NCBI GenBank assembly: GCA_014905825.1 | Contig: JACGCN010000025.1 | Span: 496,001-560,000, forward strand | Source of the DNA: Lyophyllum atratum | Lineage: Eukaryota; Basidiomycota; Agaricomycetes; Agaricales; Lyophyllaceae | Length of the DNA: 64,000 nucleotides | Reading direction: 5' to 3' | Part shown: positions 12,643 through 23,631 of the stretch, piece after piece | Numbering within the stretch: the first letter of the stretch is position 1 | Layout: every line of letters begins with the position of its first letter | Notes under the pieces: model-generated | Databases searched by the model: none | What the model was told of the DNA's origin: nothing | The model's input: the letters and a program-made list of their open reading frames with translations, nothing else | Made by a program: the position numbers and the translations under genes

Positions 12643-14170
12643 ATGCACACTCTATGGCCTGTCATTTTTCTCCTCTTCCCCTCGACTTCTCTGGCTGTGC
12701 TTGTCAATGTTACGATCGACGATACTTTGGGTGACTTCGAGAACGGTAGACAAATCATATACATACCTGATGGTGAATGGAATGTCGGGCCTAGCTGTCG
12801 TGCTTGCAGTGCGACTCCTAAACTGGAACAAAATCGTATTCATGATGGTATGTTCCAACAGCGATACTTACTTTTCTACCACTGAGGCCATGATTCCAGG
12901 CACCTGGCACGATGGCGCAGCCGTGCGTCGCACTCTTCCAGCAGCTATGTCCAACACTGAATCTCTACTTAGAACAAAATTAGTCACGATACCAATCCGC
13001 AACAAGCTGAACAACCACTGCTCGCTGTGGTCCCATTTTATGGTGTGTTTTACAAATTGTTTCTTTTACCTGTTATTCACCCCCTTGCAGGTTCTGCGAT
13101 ATATGTATACTGCATTTTGGCGAACACTGAAACCAGTCCAAAGTTTGTCTCTAGTCCCAGCACTTTCGTTCCCATTCGTAACTGTCCTCTTCCAGCGGTA
13201 ATTCGGACATGACCTTTCTTATCGACTCTCAATACGCAGGGGAGTTCGTGAGACAGCCATCTGGGGACAATACATTTGAGTACAACGCGCTCGTTTTCCA
13301 CAACCAATCTCTGTCCCACGGCAACCATACGCTCACCATCCAGAACGGACATATTGGCGGACCTAAATCGCTCGTCATTCTCGACTACGTCGTCTATTCG
13401 TGAGGACTAAGCTCCAATATTTTGCTACACCGCTAATTGCATCTTTGCACAGATACGAGAATGGTTTGAGTGCACTGAGACCCAGTTCAACGCATCTCCA
13501 ACCCCAACCCACATCTGCACCTGCATCTGCATCCCCGGCGCGACCCGACGACACGAACCCGCCTGATGTAAAGTCTAGTGGCAAAATTGTCGGAGGTGTC
13601 CTGGGAACCCTGGGAGTCGTTCTTCTGGGATTGGTAGCGTTTCTCTGGAAACGTCAACGAAAACCCAATGGATCCATCGAGTTATCCCCTCCACCCCCGC
13701 CACCCTCAAAGTTTCGTGGAGCAATGTCTGGCAGCTGGATACAAACTTGGTGGCGGAAACCCCGCAGCGAGACCGGAAGCCACTTTTCCTTCAATCCGAG
13801 TTTATTTGTTGAGCCAATGATGAATCGCCATAACACAGTCATCTCTCGCTCCCATTCTAGGCCTCCACCGGTCACCACCGTTCTTCCAATACAGCCTCCC
13901 CCTCAACGCCCGGATTCAACACGCCCTTTGCAGCCTAACCGCGAAGTCACACCAACGCCGTCACTTGACCCGCGGAACGAAGAAAGGCACCCTCTGTCTA
14001 TACTACAGTGGCAAAGGCAAACGCAGCTGGAGGCCGACGCTACCCCACCCCGCTTCGACTCTACAGATCGGGATCTATCAAGTTATTATGACTTTTCGTC
14101 GGATGGTCCAGAACCACATCCACCAGCCCAACGGCCCACGCCGCGGCGGTTCACAGTGGTCAACAATTAG
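12643..14170 (+). CDS. Single-pass membrane protein with secreted-type ectodomain
   Basis: The start at 12643 gives a signal peptide (MHTLWPVIFLLFPSTSLA). The spliced ectodomain uses exon 1 12643-12847, an exon from 12900, and later exons separated by ~50 nt introns. It reads HDGTWHDGAA, then VPFYG-GSAIYVYCILANTET, then DMTFLIDSQYAGEF and NHTLTIQNGH. This pattern is very common in Agaricomycete surface proteins and resembles a galactose-binding-like beta-sandwich. A Pro/Ser/Ala-rich stalk follows (~13490-13560), then one transmembrane helix (IVGGVLGTLGVVLLGLVAFLW, ~13585-13650, followed by KRQRK as a stop-transfer). The cytoplasmic tail of ~170 residues is Pro/Arg/Ser-rich with a PPPPPP run. 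The organisation suggests a plasma-membrane sensor or adhesion protein. The ligand is unknown, and I do not assign a name. Confidence 0.75.
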
Positions 14171-14444
14171 CAGGGTCCCTTCTCTTTTCAGTGACGATTG
14201 TGTGCGTTATTCGAAATTCTTCACGACTTCTGGACACCATTCTCACTATGATTATAACCAGCGTATTGGTCTTGTTGGTTAAATATACCCGTGTCTGGTG
14301 GGGCAATTCCGTTCATTGCAAAAGGGCACAGAAAACATGTAAAATTATAATCAGTCTCGTCCATGGAATGGAAACATTTGCGAGTTTGTACACCTCCTCT
14401 GTTCGACTGACAGTACATGCAGCGTTGGTCCGGGAATCTGAATG

Positions 14445-15293
14445 TCAAACCTTCTTCTTCCCATTTTGCTGCGTTTGCCCAAAGTAATAGCGAGTCCTCC
14501 CAATCCCCGCAAACCATGCGAGTCTGCGATATTCATAAATTCCATCAGGATCCTTTTCGCCCTGAGGGAAATTCGCAATCCTTACCTTACGATGAGCAAG
14601 GCAACCACGACAGTGGTGTTGCCGTGAAGCATGCTGTTCCAATTGGCAAAGTCGTATCTGATGTCTGCAGGCACCGCGAGGAGACTGACAAGAATACTAT
14701 GGGACCCAGTTAGCGTCATGGGCAGTGCTGTTGAAGGGTAACCCAAATCAGCAACGTACTGTGTGAACTAAGGACACCGGGTTAAGGATCGGACTACCAC
14801 TAAAAAAGGAACGAAGGAACGTACATCTGCAAAAGCAAGTCCCGTTAAACTTGCACCGAGGATACGTTCCTGTGCTGCAGGATTGTCGGATAAGGTATCC
14901 CTTATTGCCCGGAACCCAAGGGATTGTAAAAGGCCCAACAGCATGTATGCTGCCATCCAATATTATAGGATATTCTGAGTATATGCATGGGAAGGGTCCT
15001 GGCACGTCCTGAACTTACAATTAGACAATTGCCATATGGCTGCCACCGCGCGGTTGTCTAAGCCTGCCATAGTAGTCGGAGCGGTGATTCCAGATGGGAC
15101 GAGCTCATGAAAGTACCAAGCAGTCCCTGGAGACAGAAGACAGACGAGAGCAGGCGCAAAGGTCGTCACTGCGAAGATAACCGATTTCAACATCTACAAC
15201 CTCGAGTGACGGTGGTCAAATACACTGACATGGTTCGAAATACAAGAAGTAGTAGTAGTAGAAGCCTGGAAGAGCAGGGAATGGCGTTGGCAT
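14445..15293 (-). CDS. DUF7704-like multi-pass membrane protein, copy A
   Basis: The start is at 15293 (MPTPFPALPGFYYYYFLYFEP) and the stop is at 14445-14447. Splicing by eye gives five exons. The joined protein contains TTFAPALVCLLSPGTAWYF, IWQLSNSYMLLGLL, ERILGASLTGLAFADYVADLGY, FANWNSMLHGNTTVVVALLIVR and LAWFAGIGRTRYYFGQ, and ends in Lys-rich NGKKKV. Several hydrophobic helices, the N-terminal LPGFYYYYFLYFEP motif, the HGN motif and the C-terminal R-x-x-Y-Y-F-G element match a fungal membrane-protein family that I believe is Pfam DUF7704, of unknown function. All junctions keep frame, so this copy looks intact. The AGTAGTAGTAGTAG run near 15248 simply encodes the Tyr string. It is divergent from the CofD-like pseudogene 272 nt away. 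Confidence 0.75.
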
Positions 15294-15565
15294 TGTGAGG
15301 TGCTGGCAGATGAAGATATATTCAGTATGAGCATATTGAATACTTATACGGAGAAAGGCGCTACTCCACTAACAGCCTAGGATACTAGGGGGTATCTTCG
15401 AACGCGAACGAAGCCTGGAAGGGATATGATGATCCAGTGCCGGCTACCAACACCATACCCGGGTCGCCGCACAAGATGCCGAATGCGCGTAACAAACGCT
15501 GCCAAAGCTGAGCTGGCCAAATTTGGCCACACTGTAATGATGAATCTTGACCCACAACTGCTCAC

Positions 15566-16165
15566 ATGCTTGGATGCGTTCAAAAAGACGCGTCCTATGG
15601 ACTAGCGTTCACAGTCGCCAGAGAGAGTGTAACCCTGGATCCCGTATTGACTGCCCAGTGTCCGGGAATACATCCTGAACCTTCAGTTCGCCACGGATAC
15701 TACCAGTATTAAGCAGGAACATCTCCTTATCTCATCGTCATCTATGTGGATGACTATTCGATGGCTTACCACCCCGCCAAGTCCGAACTATGTTACCGGT
15801 TTCCACATAATGGAGGCTCACCCCTGCTCATTGAGTACGATCACCCGCCCCCTCGGAAAACTCTACATTGGTACCTCGGCAGACTCATTTTATACGTGCG
15901 TCGTTTGGGTTTAGACTGACTAATTCATGGCAGATGATATTCAGACAAGGCTCATCCGTCTCATCCCCTACGCGTCCCAGAATTCTCCGTTGTACCCGAT
16001 CCACGGCCGCCTCGCGTATCGTTTACCCCCTCGATGCTCCTGCGAAATGGACAGAGATTCTTCGGGCCCGATATCACTTAGGATAAACATTTCCATCTAT
16101 CGCAAGGAAACCAATCGTCGTACGATCTGTTCTATGATTCATCGATTGCGGACCCAGTTCTTGCT
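15566..16165 (+). pseudogene. Truncated, frame-broken copy of the CofD-like gene
   Basis: The segment mirrors the 5' third of the intact gene at 17584. The start MLGCVQKDASYGL corresponds to MFGGVQKDASYSL. A later block (15940-16030) reads DIQTRLIRLIPYAS against DIRSRLIRLIPHAP. The first intron, starting GGTACCTCG and ending in GGCAG, is kept in the same place, so this is a DNA-level duplicate and not a retrocopy. The frame is interrupted soon after the start and between 15650 and 15860. The Gly-rich GGTGGN nucleotide-loop region is unrecognisable, and homology stops within what would be intron 2. The remaining two thirds of the gene are absent, replaced by the second DUF7704-like copy. It is clearly non-functional as a CofD-type enzyme. 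Confidence 0.8.
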
Positions 16166-16369
16166 GCATGTTCGCCAAGATAGGCTTATTTGCCTTTTTT
16201 CTGTAACATATTTTTCAGCAATGGGCCAACAACAAATTGGGCGTTGGGGTTTGTGAACGATCGAAAGTCAACTCGTCCATTGTAAACGGAAACATGTACG
16301 ACTTATTCACATCCTCCGTTTAACTAATCATAAACTCATTATTATTTATCTCGTCCAGAAAACTGGAGG

Positions 16370-17226
16370 TCAACCCTTCTTCTTTCGATCCTGCGGTGTT
16401 TGTCCAAAGTAATAACGGGTCCGGCCGATCCCCGCGATCCATGCCAGTCTAGGAGCGTTACAACATCAGCACACTTTCAGTCTAATTGAAACCTTCGATT
16501 TCTACCTAATGATGAGCATAGGAGCCACCCCAGTGGTGATGCCATGATACATGGCGTTCCAGTTGGCAAAGTCGAGTCTGATATCCGCTGGCGCCGCGAG
16601 GACAGTGAGGACGACACTGCCAAAAACCTGTCAGTGCCATGTACATCTCCATCAAATGGTGAGCATCCAGATAAAAACGTACTGCATCACCTAAGGACGT
16701 ATGACCGAATGAGGATTGGAATCCTCCTCGTAGATTTTAATCAGGGACATACATCTGCGCAAGCGAGTGCCATAATACTTGCACCGAGGATGCGTTCTTG
16801 CGCTTCCGGATTGTTTGGCAAGCTGTCCCTGACCGCTCGGAAACCAAAGTACTCCAACAGTCCGACTAACATATACGCTGCGAGTCACGGATGATGAGCC
16901 CAGGGGCATGCGCTGAAGCTTGGTTCCTGCAAGATAGGGACTCACAGTTAGTCAATTGCCATACGGCCGCGATTGCTCGATCTTCCATGCCTACGGTGGT
17001 AGCTGGTGCGGGTATTCCAGTTGGGATAAGGCCATGATAGAACCAAGCAGTGCCTGGGTAGAGGAAGCAGGTGATAGCCGGCGCAAACGTCGACACTGGT
17101 AAAAGGTATGATCTATTTCAGCAAACATGAACTTGAATGAGAGGCAAGTCAAATACACCGACATGGTTCGAGATACAAAAAGAAGTAATAGTAGAAACCT
17201 GGGAGGGCAGAAAAAGCTTTGGGCAT
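16370..17226 (-). CDS. DUF7704-like membrane protein, copy B, altered in one exon
   Basis: The start is at 17226 (MPKAFSALPGFYYYFFLYLEP) and the stop is at 16370-16372 (ending DRKKKG). Exons 1, 2 and the two last segments align well with copy A, including STFAPAITCFLYPGTAW, YMLVGLLEYFGFRAVRDSL and LAWIAGIGRTRYYFGQ, at roughly two-thirds identity. The region at 16600-16700 differs. Where copy A has YVADLGYPSTALPMTLTG, copy B has net length changes that put a TGA in the equivalent frame. A model using the acceptor near 16630 restores the frame as ADVFGSVVLTVLAAPADIR but drops about 17 residues. The gene may therefore encode a shortened protein or be decaying. Only 357 nt separate its start from that of the divergent CofD-like gene. 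Confidence 0.6.
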
Positions 17227-17583
17227 AGTGTAGTATTGGCGAATATGGAGGTGGGTTCAGTGAACGCATATCGAATACTTATAATGAGAGGCGCCACCGT
17301 ACTAATAATCCAGGACACTAGAAGATTACTGATCTGAACATGAACCGTATTCAATGTCCAGACTGGGGAGAAACGGGGTTGGACTAACCAGGATAGTCAG
17401 GGGGACGGCTATCATCCACGACCCGTACACCGACAGCCGCATAATAATATGCATTCAAGTTGCCGGAAAATGGTAACTCGAATTATCTAGTGTGACAAAC
17501 TCTGCCAAAGCTCAGTAGGCCAGTTTGAGCCACTCGGGCAGACGAAACGTCTTGACTACAAGGACCTACTACAACCTGTCCAC

Positions 17584-19633
17584 ATGTTCGGTGGCGTCCA
17601 AAAAGACGCGTCTTATTCGCTAACGCTCCCAGTCAGCAGACAAGGCAATGGTTTAGATAGCCCTGGATCGTCCGTCTTTGACCTACCCATCCAGAGTACT
17701 ACGCCAAACACCCTGGGCAATATCGCATCTCCGCGACCGCATCCGTCACCAAGATTAGGGCTTCAAATAACTAAAGATGACGCGCTGGAAGCAAGTCCAT
17801 CCTTCGTCGTGCTATCTGGCGGTACTGGAGGCAACGCTATCTGCTCAGCGTTCTCGAACGCCAGTTACGTGTTACCTGTTTCCGATGATGGCGGTTCTTC
17901 CAGCGAGATTATTCGCGTGCTCGGAGGACCCTCTATTGGTACCTCGACAGACTTCTTTTGTCCATACAAAATCCACGTTAGACTGACTTGTACTTTCGTG
18001 GCAGGTGATATTCGGTCAAGGCTCATTCGTCTCATCCCACATGCACCCCCGGGTTCTCCATTAAACGCCATTCGCCGCCTCCTCGCGTATCGTTTACCTG
18101 CCAAGTGCTCCGAGCATGAAGCCAGAGAGGAATGGAGGGAGATTGTCGAGGGCCGAAACCCCCTTTGGATTGGCATTCCTAACGATCGCAAGGAGACCAT
18201 TCGCGGTATAGTTTGTCTCATTTTTCATAAATTGCAGATCTATTTCTGACTGAATGTCCACAATAGGCTTCTTAGTCTATTTTGAAAGCGAGCTTCTGAA
18301 GAGGGCCCACAAGAATTTCGACTTCCGCAATGGAAGGTTCGTGAGCAGTCGCGGTACATCGATATCCTCGCCGTTATCATGACCTTCCACGATTAGCATT
18401 GGGAACTATTTTTTGGCTGCTGCGCAAGGATTCTTCCGCTCTCTTCCTTCGGCCATATTTCTGTTTTCCTCTATCACAAGCAGCCAGGTTCTCTTCACCT
18501 TCAATCCCGAGGTTCACACGAGCTTATAGGACGAACGTGTCTAGGCAAGCATACTGCCTGTGATTGTCACCAACCACACTGTTACTATCGCTGCCGAACT
18601 CGTCAGCCATTTTTTGACTCCGCTCCCAAGTCCACTACTGACTTACCGGCCCAACTTCCAGGAAGATGGCAGAAGACTTGTGGGACAATGCGAAATATCC
18701 CATCCTGTTCCACCAAATACTGCGCCCGTTGATATGACGGTGTCACAGGACCCTTATTCTCCTGTGGATGGCATGGGGGAATTCATCTCTCAACGCCAAA
18801 ATATGTTGTTCGAGTCTGAATCTAAAACGCATTACGAGCCCCTTGGGTCTCGGATTTCCAGTAGGTTTGGGAATTAGGACAACGTTTGGACGAAGCTGAA
18901 TACTTTTCCAAGGACTGTTCTATATAAATGCCTATGGAATTGAGATACATCCCTCACCGAACCAGGAATACCTATCAGCGCTTGCATCGAAGGATGTGTT
19001 GGTCTACTCCTGTGGCTCGTTATGGACCAGGTGGGTGGCTACTTTCCACGATTAGCGGCTTATCGGTGCGATTGAATGATAGTATCATTCCATGTTTAGC
19101 TCTACGAGGCGTGGCTTCGGGGATCGCCCGGTCTTCCTCCCTCCGGGCTAAAATTTTACTTCGTACGCCTTTCCTGCCTCTCTTTTATCCTCCCTGCTCA
19201 GGGGTCGACAGTGAACTCGAACAATGACAGAGAAACGGACGGGTATACCGCGGCTGATTACATCCAGTAGGTTGAAGATAGAGGGGTCTTTGCATCACTG
19301 AACTTTCGGACACGTAGCGCGATGGTCCGGACACTGAACGGGTCTTATCAAAGCCAGCCATATGGGCTGGGAAACGTCAACACAACCTATCCCATCTCTG
19401 CGTTCGTTACGCATCTTGTCTATTTGAGAGGGTCCAATGTTCTGGTGAACGTGGAGCACATCACAGTGAGAGCTTTTTCAGACATGAGGTCGTATCATTC
19501 TCCGTTATAATGCGATTCTTGACAGAGCCTAGGTGTTAAGTGTATGGAAATCGCTGTTGAAGACGGGCACGGGATCAGTTACGATGTAGACCTGGTTCGA
19601 CATGCGATCAACGAAATCTTGGTGGAGGTGTAG
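17584..19633 (+). CDS. CofD/UPF0052-like (YvcK-related) protein
   Basis: The start MFGGVQKDASYS is at 17584 and exon 1 ends at 17938. Exon 2 begins at 18005, and further exons lead to a stop at 19631-19633. After a ~75-residue variable N-terminus comes the family core: FVVLSGGTGGNAICSAF, then LPVSDDGGSSSEIIRVLGG and SIGDIRSRLIRLIP. The GGTGGN and SDDGG motifs match the CofD/YvcK fold, which in bacteria includes F420-synthesis CofD and the cell-wall/gluconeogenesis factor YvcK. Downstream blocks include LPVIVTNHTVTIAAEL, DVLVYSCGSLWTS, IPCLALRGVASGIAR, TYPISAFVTHLVYLRGSNVL and a terminal NEILVEV. The fungal members lack a defined activity; a nucleotide or sugar-nucleotide ligand is an inference. 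Two segments near 18250-18560 and 19170-19320 are broken by introns. A truncated paralogue lies upstream. Confidence 0.82.
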
Positions 19634-19960
19634 GCATTGGATTAGGGAAGGAGCCTGATAGTAATAGAGTTTCCCACGTGGACTTGATGGCTTGACAGCT
19701 CGAGAAGCGCCGCATCTTGGCCGCATCGGTCACGATGACGGAGGTATCTTGGTACTTATAGCACGACGATGTAATTTTCAGCGTTCTCGTTCCCTCCCGC
19801 CATCCCTGTCGCTTGTAAAGCGTAAGAGCGCACAACCGAGACCTTTCCGTAGTCCTGATCAACGAATTCTCGCAGCAAGCCATCGAATCATGCAAAAGAC
19901 CGTCGCGGCGACTACTCCACAGCTGCCAAGGGATCCCTGCATCTGTTGGTTTTTTACCTC
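19634..19960. other. Intergenic region
   Basis: About 327 nt between the CofD-like gene and the next rightward gene. It presumably contains a terminator and a promoter. I see no distinct element. Confidence 0.35.
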
Positions 19961-20909
19961 ATGTCGCTATCTAAATTTCTAATGTCATGGATAGCAAATG
20001 TGACTGAAATAAGCACGTTACCCCCCTCCATACAACGTACACACCCGCATGATGGCGAGCCGACCACTAACAACTCTTTAACTCGCAAAAACATCAAGCT
20101 GCACAATGCTTTGCAGACGCCGGAGCACGACTCCGATGAGTCTGACCTCCCTAATGACATAGACATTCAGGTAGAAATCAGCTCGTCCTCGTCCCGGAGT
20201 AGCAGCCCTAGCCCCAACAGCTCACATGTACTCGAAACACCAAGAGACGCAACCCATAGCCTATTTCCCTCCGGACTAGATAGCACAGATCTCGACTCCG
20301 AATGCCGCTCTAATCATGTTCACTTCCGTCCTCGCGTGCGCATAACTTCGGGTATCAGCCGACACCGCCACAAACATTCTACGCGAACCCCTGATCGCAG
20401 CTTCGACGCCCCCTTGACCCCTAACTCTTCCAGGTCCAGCTCGCCCTCCTCATCCATCTCCGCGCCCCTCCGTACCCGCACTGATGACGAGTCAGATAAG
20501 CCTGGCTGGGGCCCGCTCGGCCAGCGCGTAGCCCTCCTCTCCCGCGAGCGCAGGCGCACATCGCGGGAGCAGCGCCAGAAAAAGCGACACGACGAATATT
20601 TCGCTGCTTGTGAGCACACGCCGTTGCTCCGTCCACGAATACAGTCTCCCATACTTCAGACCGTGGGCCACTATGAAGGTTACTTTTGGGATTCTGATCA
20701 AGAATCAGAGACCGCACACGTATCTAGTGAGATTGATCGGGTGTTTGGGACAATGCCTCGGAGGCTGCTGAACTACCACGTACGTCTGCTTTCTTCTGTC
20801 TGATGGCGCCCTTCTTAAGTTCTAAAATTGTGTTCGGTAGTGGTGGTGGTGGCAACTTGAACCTATGGTGTGCTGTAGTTGCTTGGACGAGTCCGACATC
20901 GAGTCTTAA
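19961..20909 (+). CDS. Ser/Arg-rich protein of unknown function
   Basis: The model starts at 19961 (MSLSKFLMSW; an alternative start is 19982). It runs through one long exon to about 20779, then splices with an acceptor ending TTCGGTAG to a short last exon, with TAA at 20907-20909. The protein is about 290 residues. The N-terminal two thirds are low-complexity Ser/Asp/Pro with basic patches (DIQVEISSSSSRSSS, RHRHKHSTRT). A more conserved-looking segment follows: GWGPLGQRVALLSRERRR, then HTPLLRPRIQSPI and GHYEGYFWDSD. The last exon gives WWWWQLEPMVCCSCLDESD, where the TGG repeat explains the Trp run and the Cys pairs could be lipidated or metal-binding. I do not recognise a family. Confidence 0.6.
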
Positions 20910-21086
20910 CACAAAAATAGCCATCACCGCATGTCCTTGACGTGCATTCACCATGGCACTCCCGGTTCGTGATTCCGTTATGGTCCCTTTCATGGACTTC
21001 GGCTGTATTTTATATACCAATGACTCGATTGCTATCCTGCACAAGTATACTTTGGTCTATTACATTTACAAACCTTCCAAGTCGCA

Positions 21087-22608
21087 CTATACTGCTCTCG
21101 AAGTCTTAGGCTGCATCATAGACTGTGGGAGCGTAGTTATAACAGGTAGCAGGCTCGCAGCAGTCTTGCGCGAGTTTTGGATGAGGAGTTGGTCCATTAC
21201 CACGATAGCTGCCATAGCCTCAACAATGGGCACGGCCCGAGGTACGACGCAAGGGTCATGGCGACCTCTAGCAGCAAGCTCGCCTGGGGTACCATCATAC
21301 TGCGCCGTCTGCTGACCCTGGCTAATGGTTGCTGGTGACTTGAATCCGACACTGGTATCCCAAGTTCCGAGATCAATGACAATATATGGAAGAAAGAAAG
21401 TAAAAAAGTCCCTCACCGGAAGTAGATGTCTTCCCCGTTTGTGATCCCACCCTGGACGCCTCCACTCCAGTTCGTAGCAGTCCCAAGCCTGCCGTCTGGA
21501 CGACGCACAAATGCATCGTTGTGTTTGCTTCCCGGAACCTCGGTCCCTTTGAATCCAGACCCGATCTCGAAAGCTTTGGTTGCTGGAATGGACAGCATTG
21601 CATGTCCCAAAGTAGCTTCGAACTTGTCGAAGACAGGCTCTCCGAGGCCGGAGGGGACGCCTCGGATGACACAGGTCACGGTTCCACCGATCGAATCTTG
21701 AGAGTCTTTGGCACGAATGATTCGCTGATGAGTCAGTACATGCATCTGATGAGTGGCGTGCTGCTAGCGATAACGACGGAGGTGCAGACCTGTGTCATGC
21801 GCTCAGAGGTCTCTGGATGAGGACACCTTGTCGTGTATCTATCGACCTCTTCCCGAGTGATGGTCTTGATGAGGTTAAGGAACTCTTCTGATAACGCATC
21901 TTCCACGTCGTCATCCTCGTTGCCTGACGGGACTAGCGATGGCGGCGCGGCCGTCGAAGGCAAATGGATTTTGCCAACAGAGGAGACGAACGCAACGATC
22001 TCAATCCCGTACGCCAACTTCAGGTATTTCTCTGCGATGGCGCCTGCCGCAACGCGGCCTATTGCGGGAGGGTCTCAGCAACGATACTCTTGAAGATAAC
22101 GGGTAGCGCACCGATGGTTTCACGCGCACTACTACGCCCCCCTCCGCTGCTTGCCTTGACTCCGTACTTTTCCAAGTAAGTATAGTCGGCGTGACTCGGT
22201 CGAGGGTAGAGATCAGTTTCGGAGTAATCGTGGGGACGCTGGTCCTCGTTTTTTACTAAGAGTCCGATAGGCGTGCCCAGCGTGACCCCACGCTCCGTAC
22301 CAGACTGCAGGTGCACTAGGTCCTTCTCGTCTCTCTAGAGTCTAAGTGAGATTTGATGATAGACTAGATACTCCAAGATGTTACGTACGGGGGTTGTGAG
22401 GTTGCTTTGGCCAGGTCGTCTGCGGCTCAGCTGCACTTGAATATCTGCAGGAGTCAATTCTAGACCCTAGATGATAGATGTCAGTTGGACGTTAGATTAT
22501 AAAAAATATGGGACGCACAGGTGGGCAGCCGTCGATAATCGCGCCAACCGAGGCGCAATGGCTTTCGCCGAAAGTTGTAACGCGGAAAAGTTTGCCGTAG
22601 GTTGACAT
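21087..22608 (-). CDS. ARO2: Chorismate synthase
   Basis: Catalyses the last step of the shikimate pathway, 5-enolpyruvylshikimate-3-phosphate to chorismate, using reduced FMN; cytosolic. The start at 22608 gives [17 protein letters not shown], the classic N-terminus with the FGESH signature. Later blocks are [22 protein letters not shown] sequence near 22300, [14 protein letters not shown] and [12 protein letters not shown] (~22115-22190), [18 protein letters not shown] (~21650), [14 protein letters not shown] and [16 protein letters not shown] (~21430-21560), and a C-terminal [17 protein letters not shown]. At least five exons are present. It ends at 21087 and converges with the Ser/Arg-rich gene. 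Fungal enzymes are often bifunctional with an NADPH:flavin reductase activity; nothing in the sequence contradicts that. Confidence 0.95.
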
Positions 22609-22905
22609 TCTAATGGGTGGTTGGCGATGGTCTGGAAGAAAAGATGACTCGAGGGAGGGTGGGAGAGAAAAGCCGCGATCTTCGCTTAATCAGTTTTGTA
22701 TAGGCTGCGTCCTATATCCTGGTCCGGGTAGGGATCAAGAGCACCGACGAACTTGCACGCGGGTGTGGTACAGAGTAAGAGTAGCAATCTGATAATTATC
22801 AAATTTGGCCTTGGGAGATTCCGAGATTTTGAGTTGCCGGAACACCGGACCTTTGAACCAAACCCCTTGTCGGGCCTGCTCAACTCTCATTACCGTTCCC
22901 ACCTC

Positions 22906-23631
22906 ATGGCCACAACAGCACCACAAAACTCTGCATCCGGCTCCCGTTCTCGCCCCCAAGCGCGCAGAAAACCCAATGACGACGCGTCATATTTCGGACC
23001 ACCCGTCACTAACAACACCACGGCCGGGGTCAAGAGACATGCTGCAGACAAGGCGGATGGCGAACCCAGAGGAAAAAGGAAGCGAGTAGAACCAATTACA
23101 ACTACCTCTGCCAATCTCAGACGAGATGGAACTGACGCCGATCAGAGGACTTCGCTGGTGAGTGACCTCAGCTGAACACGGTAGACGCCCGAAATGAACA
23201 CTGCGAGGAAACAGGTGGAATTTGTCAAGATGCCCACACCTGTCCTCTATCGATATCTAACACAATACGACATCGTACCCCACGTGTATCCTTCGCCCAT
23301 GTCTGCAGAGGACCCACCACCTCCCTCATCGCTCGAAAATTCGTTCCGCCCATCACCGCTCGAACCCAGTCCACCTCTTATGACACCCGCGAACCGGCCC
23401 CGCAGAGACCCGAAGGAACAAAGCAGAAGAAGAAGCTCGCGGCTGTTGGAGGAGAGTCGTAGTCGGACGCCAATATTGGCAGACCTTGACGAGCTCCATG
23501 TGGTCCTGGCCGGTATTGTCGAGAGGCATTTTCGAGAAATGCCATCCATCAGCGGAAGGGAAGAGGTGGATACTCTGGCCTCCTTCATGTGTGCAGTAGA
23601 GAAAGCGAAAGGGGAGAGAGTGAAATGTTGA
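22906..23631 (+). CDS. SAP30-like Sin3-binding domain protein
   Basis: Two exons (22906-23157 and 23215-23631) give about 222 residues. The N-terminal ~85 residues are basic and low-complexity with a KRKR nuclear-localisation-like cluster. Exon 2 opens with VEFVKMPTPVLYRYLTQYDI and VPHVYPSPMSAEDPPPP, which matches what I know as the fungal SAP30 Sin3-binding domain. A Pro/Arg/Ser linker (PANRPRRDPKEQSRRRSSR) and a helical C-terminus (LDELHVVLAGIVERHF, VDTLASFMCAVEKAKG) follow. The protein would be a subunit of an Rpd3/Sin3 histone deacetylase corepressor complex in the nucleus. The assignment rests on recognised motif order without a search. It is divergent from ARO2 with 297 nt between start codons. 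Confidence 0.7.

Larger units (their letters stand above)
14280..18240. repeat. Tandem duplication of a divergent two-gene unit
   Basis: Two direct copies of an ~1.9 kb unit lie side by side. The first runs from about 14.28 to 16.2 kb. The second begins about 16.25 kb and continues through the intact CofD-like gene. Each unit holds a leftward DUF7704-like gene, a shared promoter and a rightward CofD-like gene. Homology includes introns and the intergenic DNA. For example, a GAATACTTATA motif is followed by GGCGC and a CTA-rich patch in both promoters, and both have TGCCAAAGCT shortly before the CofD ATG (15566 and 17584). The first unit ends inside the CofD gene, so only its 5' third was copied. 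Divergence suggests an old event. Confidence 0.8.

Noticed and set aside
15241..15262. AGT/AGA trinucleotide microsatellite
   Set aside because: It encodes the Tyr run of the DUF7704-like N-terminus, shared with copy B and the family, so it is coding rather than a random repeat.
20838..20855. GGT/TGG trinucleotide repeat as a regulatory element
   Set aside because: In the spliced frame it encodes four Trp residues at the start of the last exon of the Ser/Arg-rich gene.
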